64,000 nt of DNA from Ophthalmolycus amberensis. Lineage: Eukaryota > Chordata > Actinopteri > Perciformes > Zoarcidae. This document shows positions 1 to 10,238 of this stretch, piece by piece (positions within the stretch are counted from its first letter, which is position 1; the number at the start of each line of letters is the position of its first letter). The DNA lies in NCBI GenBank assembly GCA_024529925.1, contig JAFEUB010001428.1, positions 952,501 through 1,016,500 on the forward strand. Direction: 5' to 3'. Below the pieces are notes generated by a model. That model worked only from the letters and a program-made list of their open reading frames with translations, was not told the origin of the DNA and did not search any database. The position numbers and the translations under genes were made by a program.

Positions 1-96
1 CTAGTGAGGAGGTAGCAGGCGGTCAATGGCAATATAAAACAGGCAACCAACAAGAGGTCCTTGAGCTGCAGTCAACACCGGCAACCTAAAAATATG

Positions 97-165
97 CAGT
101 TTGCTGCAGCAGAATGACAGATTAGCCGTTGACAGACACTGAGATGCACAGTCACTCACGCAACC
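97..165. repeat. Dispersed repeat, copy 1 (partner near 36.5 kb)
   Basis: About 70 bp here closely match 36475-36545: the shared core reads as a TTTGC-GCAGC segment followed by ATTAGCCG and GACAGACAC, with scattered substitutions. No coding sense or tRNA-like boxes were seen, so the family is unknown. The rest of 1-1590 contains no recognisable exon; it is ordinary AT-rich spacer with short TA- and TAA-rich patches. Confidence 0.6.
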
Positions 166-1589
166 AATCACATGATCCGTCCGTGGTGCTGATAAAACAA
201 AGCGGCAAAAAAGTGCAAATAAACAGAAACATTTAAATACATATGAATACAAACAAGAATACTGTACAGATATGGTGCGTTCATTTAAAAACAATTCGCG
301 ATTGGAAATTAAGTTTTTTAGTTTGGATTTAAAAGAGCAAAGTGTCGGAGCAAGGCTAAGATCAGCAGGCAAACTGTTTCATCCTTTGGTTGCATAAATA
401 AAACAACAAAACAGACATCAAAGGACTTTCAAAGGACTTCATGACCACAGACGTCAGCGCGACGGGCCTGCAGTCATTTAAACCTTCTCAAAGTTAAGTT
501 TCTTGGGGATGATTGTGGAGCTTTTGAAGCTGGACAACTGTTCATCCTGCAATATAAATAGTGTAAAGGTTAGATGCATATCTCCACCTGACGACCTGAG
601 GTCACCCCCCTGTATTGGTGAACTTTTGCCTGGGCTACAGTGCTCTTGAGCAAAATGCTTTTTTTGTGCCTGGAGAACATCCGCTCTTGGTTTACAGTAA
701 AACTGCAGTTGTGACTGTCACGCGATTATCATAACTTGGTTAGAATAAATAATTGAAGCTTATTCTGCACTTATGACCTGATTAACTGACTATAATATTA
801 AACCCTACAGTGGCATGTGAGCACATTCAGTTATTGGTTTACATCCGACAACCAGCTCTCTTTTATGATTTAATGCGAGTAGATTATTTAATCTGTGATG
901 AGTCGTTTCTGAAAGCCATTTGGTATCTTTCACTGATCAAAGATCAGGACCTGGAGATTAAAGCATGTGCATCTCTTTAGCTCAGCTGAAACAGTTCATG
1001 ATAATCCTCCTGAAAGGTAATTCATTCATTCAGGTACTGATTGAAGTGATTAATAGTGTCACTCTGTGGCCTAACGACTGTTACACAGAACACCTAAATC
1101 TGTAGTAAATTCAGGAAATTAATAATATACACAATAACAAGGTTTGGGGCAAGCAATCCCAAACTTGTGAATGGCAGTGTATGTATATATATAAAAGCGA
1201 AAAAATAACCAATAAATATAATAATAATAATATAATCAATAAACAAAATATACAACCTTTATTAGAAATATTCACTTTTATTGAGAATGATTTCAACTTA
1301 ATGCTAATTTTCTTGTGTTGTTTTACAGCACAGTGTTGCCACAATTAACATGCAATGAACATATTCATACAACAGACTAAAAATGGTGTTACTGTGAAAC
1401 TAAGTGTGTTTTTAACAAACCATTTTAGCAGTTTATTACAGTTAAATCAACATGTTTATTTTACAATCTAAAGCCTGCGTACAGGATTGCTACACTGCCT
1501 GCTGAACCTTTACATAAAAGCATGCTTGCCTCTGCAGTGTGGCTTTAAACTAGTCGGTCCTAATGCTACTTAGCAGCATTTAGAGTACA

Positions 1590-1621
1590 GGCACGTGCAC
1601 TTCTTTGGGGGTATTTATAAG
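1590..1621 (+). promoter_or_regulatory. Candidate core promoter of first OCTN gene (TATA and E-box)
   Basis: A palindromic E-box (GCACGTGC) at about 1591-1598 is followed by a TATA-like TATTTATAAG at 1612-1621, about 450 bp upstream of the start codon at 2074. Initiation would fall near 1645-1650 and give a 5' UTR of about 430 nt without an intron. Position and motif quality are the only support. Confidence 0.4.
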
Positions 1622-1785
1622 TGTGGAATGTTGTTTGGAGAAAACACCTCTTTGACCGGAGCGGTGCTCTGGCTGGGAGGATAGATTGGTCACACTCAAG
1701 CTTTTGATCATTTTTTACTTTCATTCAAATCAAATCAGTGAGTGAGAGGACTGTTATTCACCGATCCCAGATAAACAGTCTGCTC

Positions 1786-1827
1786 ATGAACAGAGACGGT
1801 GGAGCCGGCAGTCCGAAGGCACTCTAA
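1786..1827 (+). other. Upstream ORF in the 5' leader of the first OCTN gene
   Basis: An ATG at 1786 opens a 13-codon frame closed by TAA at 1825-1827, within the inferred leader between the TATA box and the main ATG at 2074. Such short upstream ORFs can damp translation of the main frame; whether this one is used cannot be told from sequence. Confidence 0.35.
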
Positions 1828-2073
1828 GAAGGAAAAAGTGATCCCCTTGAAAAGAAGGTTTAATACTCTCTCAGGACGGAAACTGAAGTTTTTTATTTGT
1901 GCCTCCCGTCCCACAGAGGGACCAGCTCACTCTGCTCCAAAGAGAGCTCAAACACACTAAGCTCAAGACCTCTAGAGGGACACCACCACGGCTCAAACTC
2001 TGAAGAATTTCACAGTTTTCTTTTTCTCCCTCAAAAACAGGGAGCTTTTTTGTTTTTTTTCCTCTCATAAAGA

Positions 2074-5000
2074 ATGGGAGACTATGATGAAGACACTGCA
2101 TTCCTCGGTCAGAACGGTCCTTATTTCTGGAACACATTCTTCCTCCTGAACACAGTTTTTGTCTCAACTGGATTCAACGGTCTTTACATCGTCTTTGTCG
2201 GGGCGACTCCGAAGCACCACTGTCTCATTCCAGACGTCAACCTGACCGAGGAGTGGACGAAGGCCATCGTTCCGCTCACGACAGCGGACGGCGAGGAGGT
2301 GCAGAGCCAGTGCAGCAGATACAGGCTGGACGTGGTGAGGAATCTCTCCACTCAAGGACTTGTTCCCGGGAGAGATGTGAACCTCACTGACCTGGAGCAG
2401 GAGAGGTGTTTAGATGGATGGCACTACAGCAAAGACATCTACCGATCCAACATAGTCACCGAGGTCAGTATGATTGAGCACGTTTTTCAGTTTGCCTTGT
2501 CTTTTTCCCTTTTTGGTTTTAAATATGTTTGTAATTCCCGTGTTTTCACAGTGGGACCTGGTTTGTGACGACAAGTGGAAAGTTCCCTTTGCGTCGTCGA
2601 CTCTCTTTGTGGGATACCTCTTTGGGTCCCTAATCTCAGGACATCTTTCTGACAGGTATTTCATCCTTGTTTATCAGTAAAAGTTCCCAAAACGTATTCC
2701 TCTCATCGTCCAATATGAACCTTGAATGTATTTTATGTATAGTAAGAAGTTTTTGTCCTTTACTAGGTGAGCTGTTGCTGGAGAGTAGATGATATCATTA
2801 TAATAACAACAGCTCCATCTGCTGTTGAAGTTGATCTCCTCCAAGCGAGGTTGCACTGAGGTAGAAGTCTCCTACTTTAACCAGTCTTACAGTGATGGTT
2901 TCTTAAACATCTTTGTCTTGATGAAATGTTCTGGCATGACAGAAAGCCTTGTCGGGATCTATAATGTGGTGTTATCATGTGTACTCAGACAGGAGAACTT
3001 GCCAGAGTCGACTGAACTACATCCATTACAGGAAGAGTTTTAAATGATAAGACTGCAGCACCATGTCCTTAGTGCAGATATCATTATAATGATATATAAT
3101 AGGGGCTGGACCAGTTAAACCATATCATAATAACCTATTAATTACAACGCCACCAAGTTTTTCTGAAAATATTTACACAATTAATGAACAATCCATTTAC
3201 AAAACAGAGGATGAACAAGACTAAAACAGACAATTCATTTATCTTCTCAAGTTCTCGGGCTTTTCAAGTTGTGACGAGTCTGATAGTGGCGCCGAATATC
3301 GTCTTCCTTGATCGCTCTAAACTGGTCTGATTTTCTTGGCTGTACATAAACATCCAGCATCGGGCCGGCTACTCTTATTAGGACAGCACCACCCCCAGCA
3401 GACAAATAGGATAGAATAGTGTTTTATTGAAAAATTCTCTGCTAATTCCACTCTTTGCATAGTCACCCTGTGGTCCAGACCCTTAACCCTGTATGTGTTA
3501 CACTCCTGCCTTAGTGGTGCTATAACTGCTCTTTGTTAAGGTTATTAGATTGAATTTAGAATTGAATTGAGAATTGAAATGCTCTTACATACGTAGAACA
3601 TTTGATCTTAGCTGTGGTAAGCGTTCTGCCCTGACAGACATTAGTGTCGTGTGTCTTTGATTGTAGAAAAGAGCTCAGGACACAGCAGTGTGCAGCACTT
3701 GAGTTTAACTATTTCGCCCTTTTGCAGCTGTGAAAACTGTCCGCCCGATGGTTGGGGAGGAGGGGGTGAGGGCCTCTGAGGTTTTACAGCTTTTTGATCA
3801 TTGTGTCACATTGATGGGTGACTTTTAACACTTGGATGTCACAAGCAGTTCAGGAGAAGACGTTCTTACATCGGGCACGTTTAAAACAGTCCTCATGTTG
3901 TGTCATTTCTGTCTAAAAGCTCATTAAAACTTTCCTGACATTTCCTTTTTGAGGTCAAGCAACAACCCAGTTTGAAGTGTTGAACTCACAGTACAACACA
4001 CAATACAACTTTAAATTATAAAACTGAATAAAACTGCCAAGCTTCCATGTAAATCATCCTTTTCTGCCCCGAACAAAGTCCTCTGCAAAAAACAATTGAA
4101 CTGTCTTGCAAGTCCCAGCTGTTGCTGAACATAAGTCATGTGGCTTGTTATCAGCATTTTGTTTGGCTGTTGCATAAACCAAGTTGCAAATAAAATGCAT
4201 TTCACTAACTTAGTTGCATTGCATTTGATGCAACTAAGTTGCACGCAGCTTCAAGTTCCTTGAAAGGAGGCGCACCAAAAAGGCATCAAGGCAAGGTGGC
4301 CAGTGAACAACATTCCTCGTGTTGCACGTATGCTCAGCTGCATTGTCCTCAATGGAGGGATTTTAGTGTAAAACGGGACAAAAGCCATCACAAATGTCCT
4401 CTTAGTTTCTAAATGCACCGTGTTTGTGAATTACTGTCAATGACTTGTTTCCATCCAGGTATGGGAGGAAGAAGGTTGTGTTCATCTCCCTCGCAGCCCA
4501 GTGCCTCTCAGTCCTGCTTCAGTCCTTCTCTCACTCATGGAGGATGTTCTGCATCATGTTCCTCTTTGTTGGGGCCTCCCAGATATCCCTCTATATTTCT
4601 GCCTTTGTACTCGGTATGCATTGCAAACTTCTCCTGTGTTTGGTCTCATAGCCAAAATCATTGTCGCCTGCATGAATGGATACTTTGACATAATGGTTCA
4701 TCTCTTCTAAATCTCATGCCCATCACCAAACCCTAATGATTTTCTATCTCGGGCAGGAACGGAGGTTTTGAGTAAAACTATGCGAGTGCTCTTCACAACT
4801 CTCGGGGCCTTCCTTTTCTATTGCATCGGGTACATGACTCTGCCCTGGATCGCATACGGCATCCGAGAATGGAGGACTCTGCTTGCCGTTCTGTCCATGA
4901 CTTCTGTGGTCTACGTCCCACTGTGGTGGTACGTCACTTGTAATTCTCATTGATAAAGTCATATTTTGTGCCCCAAAATCAGCATCCCTGAAGATGTGAT

Positions 5001-7350
5001 ACTTATAATTGAATAAAAACGTATTTAGTCAACATTCATACTAAACGCGTATTGATTGTGCAGGTTCATCCCAGAGTCTCCTCGGTGGCTCATCACTCAG
5101 GGAAGAATAGACGAGGCGGAGGCCATCGTCAGGGAAGCTGCGAGGAAAAATAAGGTCGAAGCACCACCTGTAATCTTTAAAGAATCCGAGGTGAGCTTCA
5201 CATATCTGCACCCTGGAGGAATAACCAACGTGTACAATTTACACCTGAGCCAACAATACTATTAGCACACATTAGATACTTTACGTGTACATCATACTGT
5301 AGGCTATATTTCTCCCAAACCTAACCAAACTGTGACTGAAAATAATAATGTAAAAAAACAGAAAATGATTATTCAATTAAGTATAAAAATTGTCTTCTCA
5401 TAGAATTTCAACCCGTGTGTTTGACCCATTCATCCACCACAACCTAATCCCCATGTCACTCTTTATACTACCACTACTATTACTACTAAATATTTAGTAG
5501 TAATAGCTAGCTATATAACTACTAATAATTAGCTAGCTAGCTATAACTAAGTAGCACATTTAAATGTAGGTGTAAACAGCCAAATAGCTGCCATGTGACT
5601 ATTCTCATCAGGGTGCAAATAGACACTCCGTTTAATTATAATGGCCCCAAAAAATGAGTCTTTTTAGACTCATGGGGGCAATAAATAAATCATTTTGTCG
5701 TAACATTTGTTCCTCTTCCGGTTCATGTATGCTATTGTTATGTCTGATTCTGCTTAGCATGACATTTCTCCGTCAAGTGATGACATAATAATATTCCAAA
5801 TAACTTTTAAGAGACAAAGATTTGTGTTTCTTGACATGTTTTCTGAGATTGATTAAATAACGTGCAAATGCTTGTCTTCGTCTCCAGAAACATGAAACTC
5901 GGCTGATAGTAGCAAACTAATTCCTGAAGGTGTTTTTCTGGTAGATGGTCACATGGTCATGTGACCTGTTTTGTTTCCGTTTCGAAACCTCGGCCTCTTC
6001 TTCTACTCGTTTAACTTTTGGATTACAGCCATGTGTCGCCTGCAGCACCACCCTCTGACCTTATTCGCTCCAAACCGGCTGATGAAAACACGCCTCATTC
6101 ACGTTACTTTTTCAGCAACATTTTAAAATTGTACTTGAAATTTGCTCAACAATTGAACGGAAACACGGCTAATAAAAGACATGATTTAGTGAGTCAGTCC
6201 TGAACATGGTTTATTGCAGATGTAGGGGTTTAGATATCTTTTACAAATTACAAATGACTGCATACAATTGAGTTTTGATGTTTTGATGTTTTGCATACAT
6301 TAGGTAGGTCATTAATGTATGGTGTGAGTTTGTTATTTTACCCTGAAACCATTCGTCACTCTGCTCGTAACATGTTCTGTGTTTCTGGAGAATGTAACCA
6401 CATGAAGTCTCTTTGGATTCAACCACAGGGAATCTCTCCGAGCAGGACATACAGCATGCTTGATGTCCTGAAATCCAAGAACATCAGATGCATCACACTG
6501 ATGTGTCTTGTTTTGTGGTGAGTGGTTGTTTTTTTTCTTCATTATGACGTAAAATAAAAGTTAACTTTTGATGTTGTGAGGTATTTTTTACAAAAAAAAA
6601 AGTGCATCGTAATGACATTTACTTGATAATACAAACAGGTTTTTTTTCTTTTTTCAGGATGGCAATAAACATCGGGTACTTTGGATTATCCCTGAACACC
6701 TCCAACCTGAGTGGCGACCCCTTCATGAACTGTTTTTTATCAGCGACTTCTGAGGTTCCCGCCTACATTGTTTCTACTTGTCTGCTGAGGAGATGTCCAA
6801 GAAAAGCGCTTCTGTCATCGTTCCTCGTCATTGGAGGAGGAGTTCTTCTTCTAATCCAGTTCATCCCTAACAGTAAGATCCTGTTTAACGTTAAAATTAA
6901 ATGACGGTGTTCCCACACACCCTTTCCCACAGTGTGTTATCACACAGTGATCATAGATTATACTGCATACTAAAACATTTATGGACACAAAACACCAAAG
7001 CCATAGGTGATGAGCGATCTGAAACACATGGCAGCATGACATGTAAAATAAGATAAGAGTTCAGAGAAATTACAAAGGTCCTTTGCTTATGTTTCCTTTG
7101 AGATTTTTGCTGCCACCCCTTTGTTATTTATGTGTTTGTTTGATAGGGACAGAGCACGTAGTATGAATAGATATAATCAGTATAAAAATACAGACGTTTC
7201 ATTTTGGTAATCAATAAGAGACAGGATTTAGTGAACCAGTCCTGAACATGGGTCATCAGATGTAAGAATTGAGCTGGCTGGAGTAAAGGTTACTGCATCA
7301 TCTGCTACATTTGAATATTGATGATTTGGCATACATTAGGTAGGCCATTA

Positions 7351-7402
<52 letters not shown>

Positions 7403-9521
7403 TGTGAATAAAATTGGTCAAATAATAGAGCCTTGGGACCCCTACAGGAGATTTGGTGCCGTCAACACAAACACATTGCCTTCTATTGGATGGATATGCT
7501 TTCATCCACAGGATAGCTTCTTCAGAAAAAGCAGGCTGTTTGTTCTTGTTAGAGATACGTGGTTCTCACAGGACAGAGACGATCTGATCGAATATGATGC
7601 ATTGCCGTAGATTAAAGCAGCCGACCGGATATAAAGGAGTTAACATTAGTGTAGCTTAGCATAAGGTGCCTGGAGAGAGAAAAAGATGTGATAGAGGGTG
7701 CAAATGTGCAAGCTAAATAGTCAGAAATTTGATTGCAGGTGGTTTTACGACACTATATAAGTTGCATACCCTTTCTGAGTAGAGTGTTACTCAAAATGTC
7801 CTTCTCCTGTTCTCGTGTTTTTCCCACGACAGCACGTGGCAACGATTGAATACGTAACATCAGTGTTTCATCAGATGGTACTTGTGAAGCTACATGTTAA
7901 ACAAACCCGGCCAAACGACCCCCCAAATTGTAATAATTGTAATAACTTACTTAAATATTAATTTATTTCATAGCAATACAGGAGTGTAACAATTACACTC
8001 CTGTGTGTTTTTTATTGTCTTGTAACATTTTTTATTATCTTTGTCAAGATGATAAAGACGCCATAGTCCAGATAATGTCTTATGAATTACTTTGTCAGAC
8101 ACGGGTTCAAGAAGGTTCACATGGTCACTTTAATTCCAGCTCTTCTTTTGTTAAAGTGTTAAAATTTGAATATAATTATTCAGGCACTCTTAGGCAGAGC
8201 AAGTCATAGAAAACATATATATATGTAAACTTTGCTCTCTATATAACAGCACGCATTTGGGGAATCCATTCATAGCTCAGTCTAAATATCTTCTCCGTCT
8301 CCTCCTCAGCCCTTCAGTATGTTGCTCTGGCATTGGAAATGACCGGAAAGTTTGGCTTCACCATGGCCTTCAGCATCGTCTACATCTACACCGCCGAGCT
8401 TTACCCCACCGTACTCAGGAACGTCGGCATGGGAATGTGCTCCTCGGCTGCACGCATTGGCAGCATCACAGCTCCTTATGTCATCTATCTAGGTAGCTGT
8501 TGAGTACAGTATCTACAGAAATAGAAGATAAAAACAAGAGCGCATTAGGATAATATCTGTGAATATATGTAAATTTGTCACTTTCTAACGTAGAATTTTG
8601 CTCCTTTGTTATTTGTAGGCACTTATAATAAGGTTCTGCCTTATATTGTCATGGGAAGTCTCACAATTGCCTCCTCTGTGGTGAACTTCTTCCTCCCGGA
8701 GACCCTCAACAGAGATCTTCCAGAAACAATGGAGCAGATGCAAGAATATCAAGGGTAGGTGCATTTCACTCAGGCGGCAACCTCAGATTCTGCTGAGTGA
8801 AGCCAATGCGTCATGTCTTAGGACTTGCATTCTGTCTAATGGCCACCAGGGGGCGACTCCTCTGGTTGTATAGAAGTCTATGAGAAAATGACTCTACTTC
8901 TCTCTTGATTTATTACCTCAGTAAACATTGTAAACATGAGTTTATGGTCTCAGTCTCTAGTTTCAAGTCTTCTTCAATACAGCATGATGTTCATTTCGTA
9001 CATTATGGTCCATTTAGAGTCAAACAGACCATAAAGCAGGGGATGCTTTAGGGCGGGGCTTACTGTGATCATCGCGTTTTTTAGGTCACCATTACTGAAT
9101 GGTTTTACAACATACTTGAAGACTTACCCCCCGATAGCGTACAAGTTACAGCGGTTTTCCTAGAAAGAGCTTTACAGGGAACAAAATCTGTCAATATTGG
9201 TTGACTTACTCATGTAATGATGCATATTTATTCTATGTTGCTTGCTCTGTAGAAGGCTATGGCTCAGGGAATTCAAAAATTAAACATACTTCTAGTTGTA
9301 ATGGCTCAATATAAACACGTACAGCACAATGAAGGAAAGGATATGTTGACTGCCATTTCTGTATCTTGTGTAGCTGTGCTATTTTTTAGCGTGATGTTTC
9401 TTTCATTTGCAGGTTGTGCAATGGTCCCAAAAAGAGGAACTACGTAGTAAAAGATGAAGGACGGAGGAACCGACCCATTCAATGCGAAGCCAAGTCTGAT
9501 GTGCACACTCTTTCTCTGTAG
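2074..9521 (+). CDS. slc22a4/slc22a5-like: OCTN-type organic cation/carnitine transporter (SLC22A4/SLC22A5 family), intact copy
   Basis: Ten coding exons with GT-AG introns: 2074-2463, 2552-2655, 4459-4613, 4757-4928, 5064-5190, 6429-6517, 6658-6872, 8310-8492, 8619-8754, 9413-9521. They join to 1680 nt, 559 residues, close to human OCTN1/2 (551/557). It is a 12-helix MFS carrier of the plasma membrane; relatives take up carnitine (Na+-coupled), ergothioneine or organic cations. Visible marks are an extracellular loop after helix 1 with sequons at N56, N90 and N103, the loop 2-3 motif SDRYGRKK, PESPRW after helix 6, and YTAELYPTVLRN in loop 8-9. The R and E corresponding to human OCTN2 R169 and E452 (carnitine-deficiency positions) are present. 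The OCTN nucleotide-binding-like motif is degenerate (GTEVLSKT; second Gly lost), and the N-terminal FLGxWG Trp is Asn here. Which of slc22a4 or slc22a5 it is cannot be decided by eye; human gene order would favour slc22a4. Confidence 0.93.
4207..4240. repeat. 12-bp perfect inverted repeat in OCTN-1 intron 2
   Basis: AACTTAGTTGCA (4207-4218) and its exact reverse complement (4229-4240) are separated by 10 bp. Intron 2 (2656-4458) is otherwise unremarkable non-coding sequence. A second small palindrome around 3080-3100 is built on GATATCATTATAATGATAT. Confidence 0.6.
6185..6332 (+). repeat. Dispersed repeat unit in OCTN-1 intron 5 (copy of 7222-7352)
   Basis: Shared blocks with 7222-7352 in the same order include CAGTCCTGAACATGG, CAGATGTA and GCATACATTAGGTAGG(T/C)CATTAATGTAT. 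Spacing differs slightly. The two copies lie in introns 5 and 7 of the same gene, about 1 kb apart and in the same orientation, so one may derive from the other by local duplication, or both are copies of an unrecognised element. Confidence 0.6.
7222..7400 (+). repeat. Second copy of the intron 5 repeat, ending in a (TA)24 tract
   Basis: This matches 6185-6332 and runs into a pure TA tract at about 7352-7399. The TA tract starts exactly where the shared ATTAATGTAT ends, so it probably expanded from the repeat's own TA-rich end. Intron 7 (6873-8309) shows no exon-like sequence. Confidence 0.65.
8774..9080 (+). mobile_element. Non-autonomous dispersed repeat (family A), copy in OCTN-1 intron 9
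   Basis: This belongs to a family present at least six times in the window: 8774-9080, 16487-16705, 24230-24755, 32404-32580, an antisense fragment at 28370-28435 and a tail at 60594-60640. The shared core contains GGGGGCGACTCCTCTGGTTG, then GTATAGAAGTCTATGAGAAA, CATTATGGTCCATTTAGAGT and AGGGCGGGGCT. Copies carry internal deletions. No open coding frame or tRNA promoter boxes were seen, so the class is unknown. Confidence 0.75.
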
Positions 9522-9845
9522 CTTTTTTCAATGGCCTTCAAAGAAAGAAAAACAACATTTCTCTTGAAAGTAATAATCTGAACATGAAATCCAAAACATG
9601 CACAGTGGGATCCAAAAGTCATCTTGCAAAGACTGTTGTTTTTATCCTTTTTTTAAAACTCTCTATTTTTCTACTCAGTAGATGATTATTCAAGAACGTT
9701 TTTTTTAGAAATGTGGCAAAGAATATTTTTTAGATCTTAAAATGTGTGTATGAAATTGAAATTCGTCCACACAATACATGTGAACATTAAACGTTAAAAT
9801 GTGAACATATGAACCCTCCCAACACAGTTGTTTTCATCTTTTAAC

Positions 9846-9851
9846 AATAAA
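9846..9851 (+). other. Candidate poly(A) signal of first OCTN gene
   Basis: AATAAA lies 325 nt after the TAG stop at 9519-9521, inside an A/T-rich stretch, and is the first canonical hexamer downstream. The transcript would end near 9870, only about 350 bp before the start of the second OCTN gene. Confidence 0.5.
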
Positions 9852-10090
9852 AAAAAGAAATCCTGAATGAATATGTTCCTCAATGTGTTATCGCTGAAAA
9901 CCTCAAACAGGCAGGAAGTGAAGTGGTCTGAGACGAGAGCAGACACGAGTAAAGAAGTAAAACAGTAAAGACTAAACAAGAGTAACGTAACCACACCCTC
10001 ACCCCGTGCAGCTGATACCAAACCAAACACACGCTCCTTATTAAGGGTTTTTTCTCAAAGCAATACATAACTGTGTAACCTCCCAGCCGG

Positions 10091-10100
10091 TTTATAAAAC
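10091..10100 (+). promoter_or_regulatory. Candidate TATA box of second OCTN gene
   Basis: TTTATAAAAC lies 139 bp upstream of the ATG at 10239. The whole intergenic gap between the stop of copy 1 (9521) and this ATG is only about 717 bp, which fits a tandem duplicate with a compact promoter. Confidence 0.45.
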
Positions 10101-10238
10101 ATGAACGCAGCTTTATTGCTCATATGCATGTCATAAAGCGGTAGAGCACAATCTCTCTTGTGCCTGTCAGTATTGACGTAGTCTTTACTTTATTGCTTTC
10201 CTCCTTTTCTTTTGTAAATGAAGGATTTGGGAGAGGTA

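Noticed and set aside
2825..3043. 72-codon frame in OCTN-1 intron 2
   Set aside because: No similarity to SLC22 or any family I know, and the exon 2 to exon 3 junction is fully accounted for without it.
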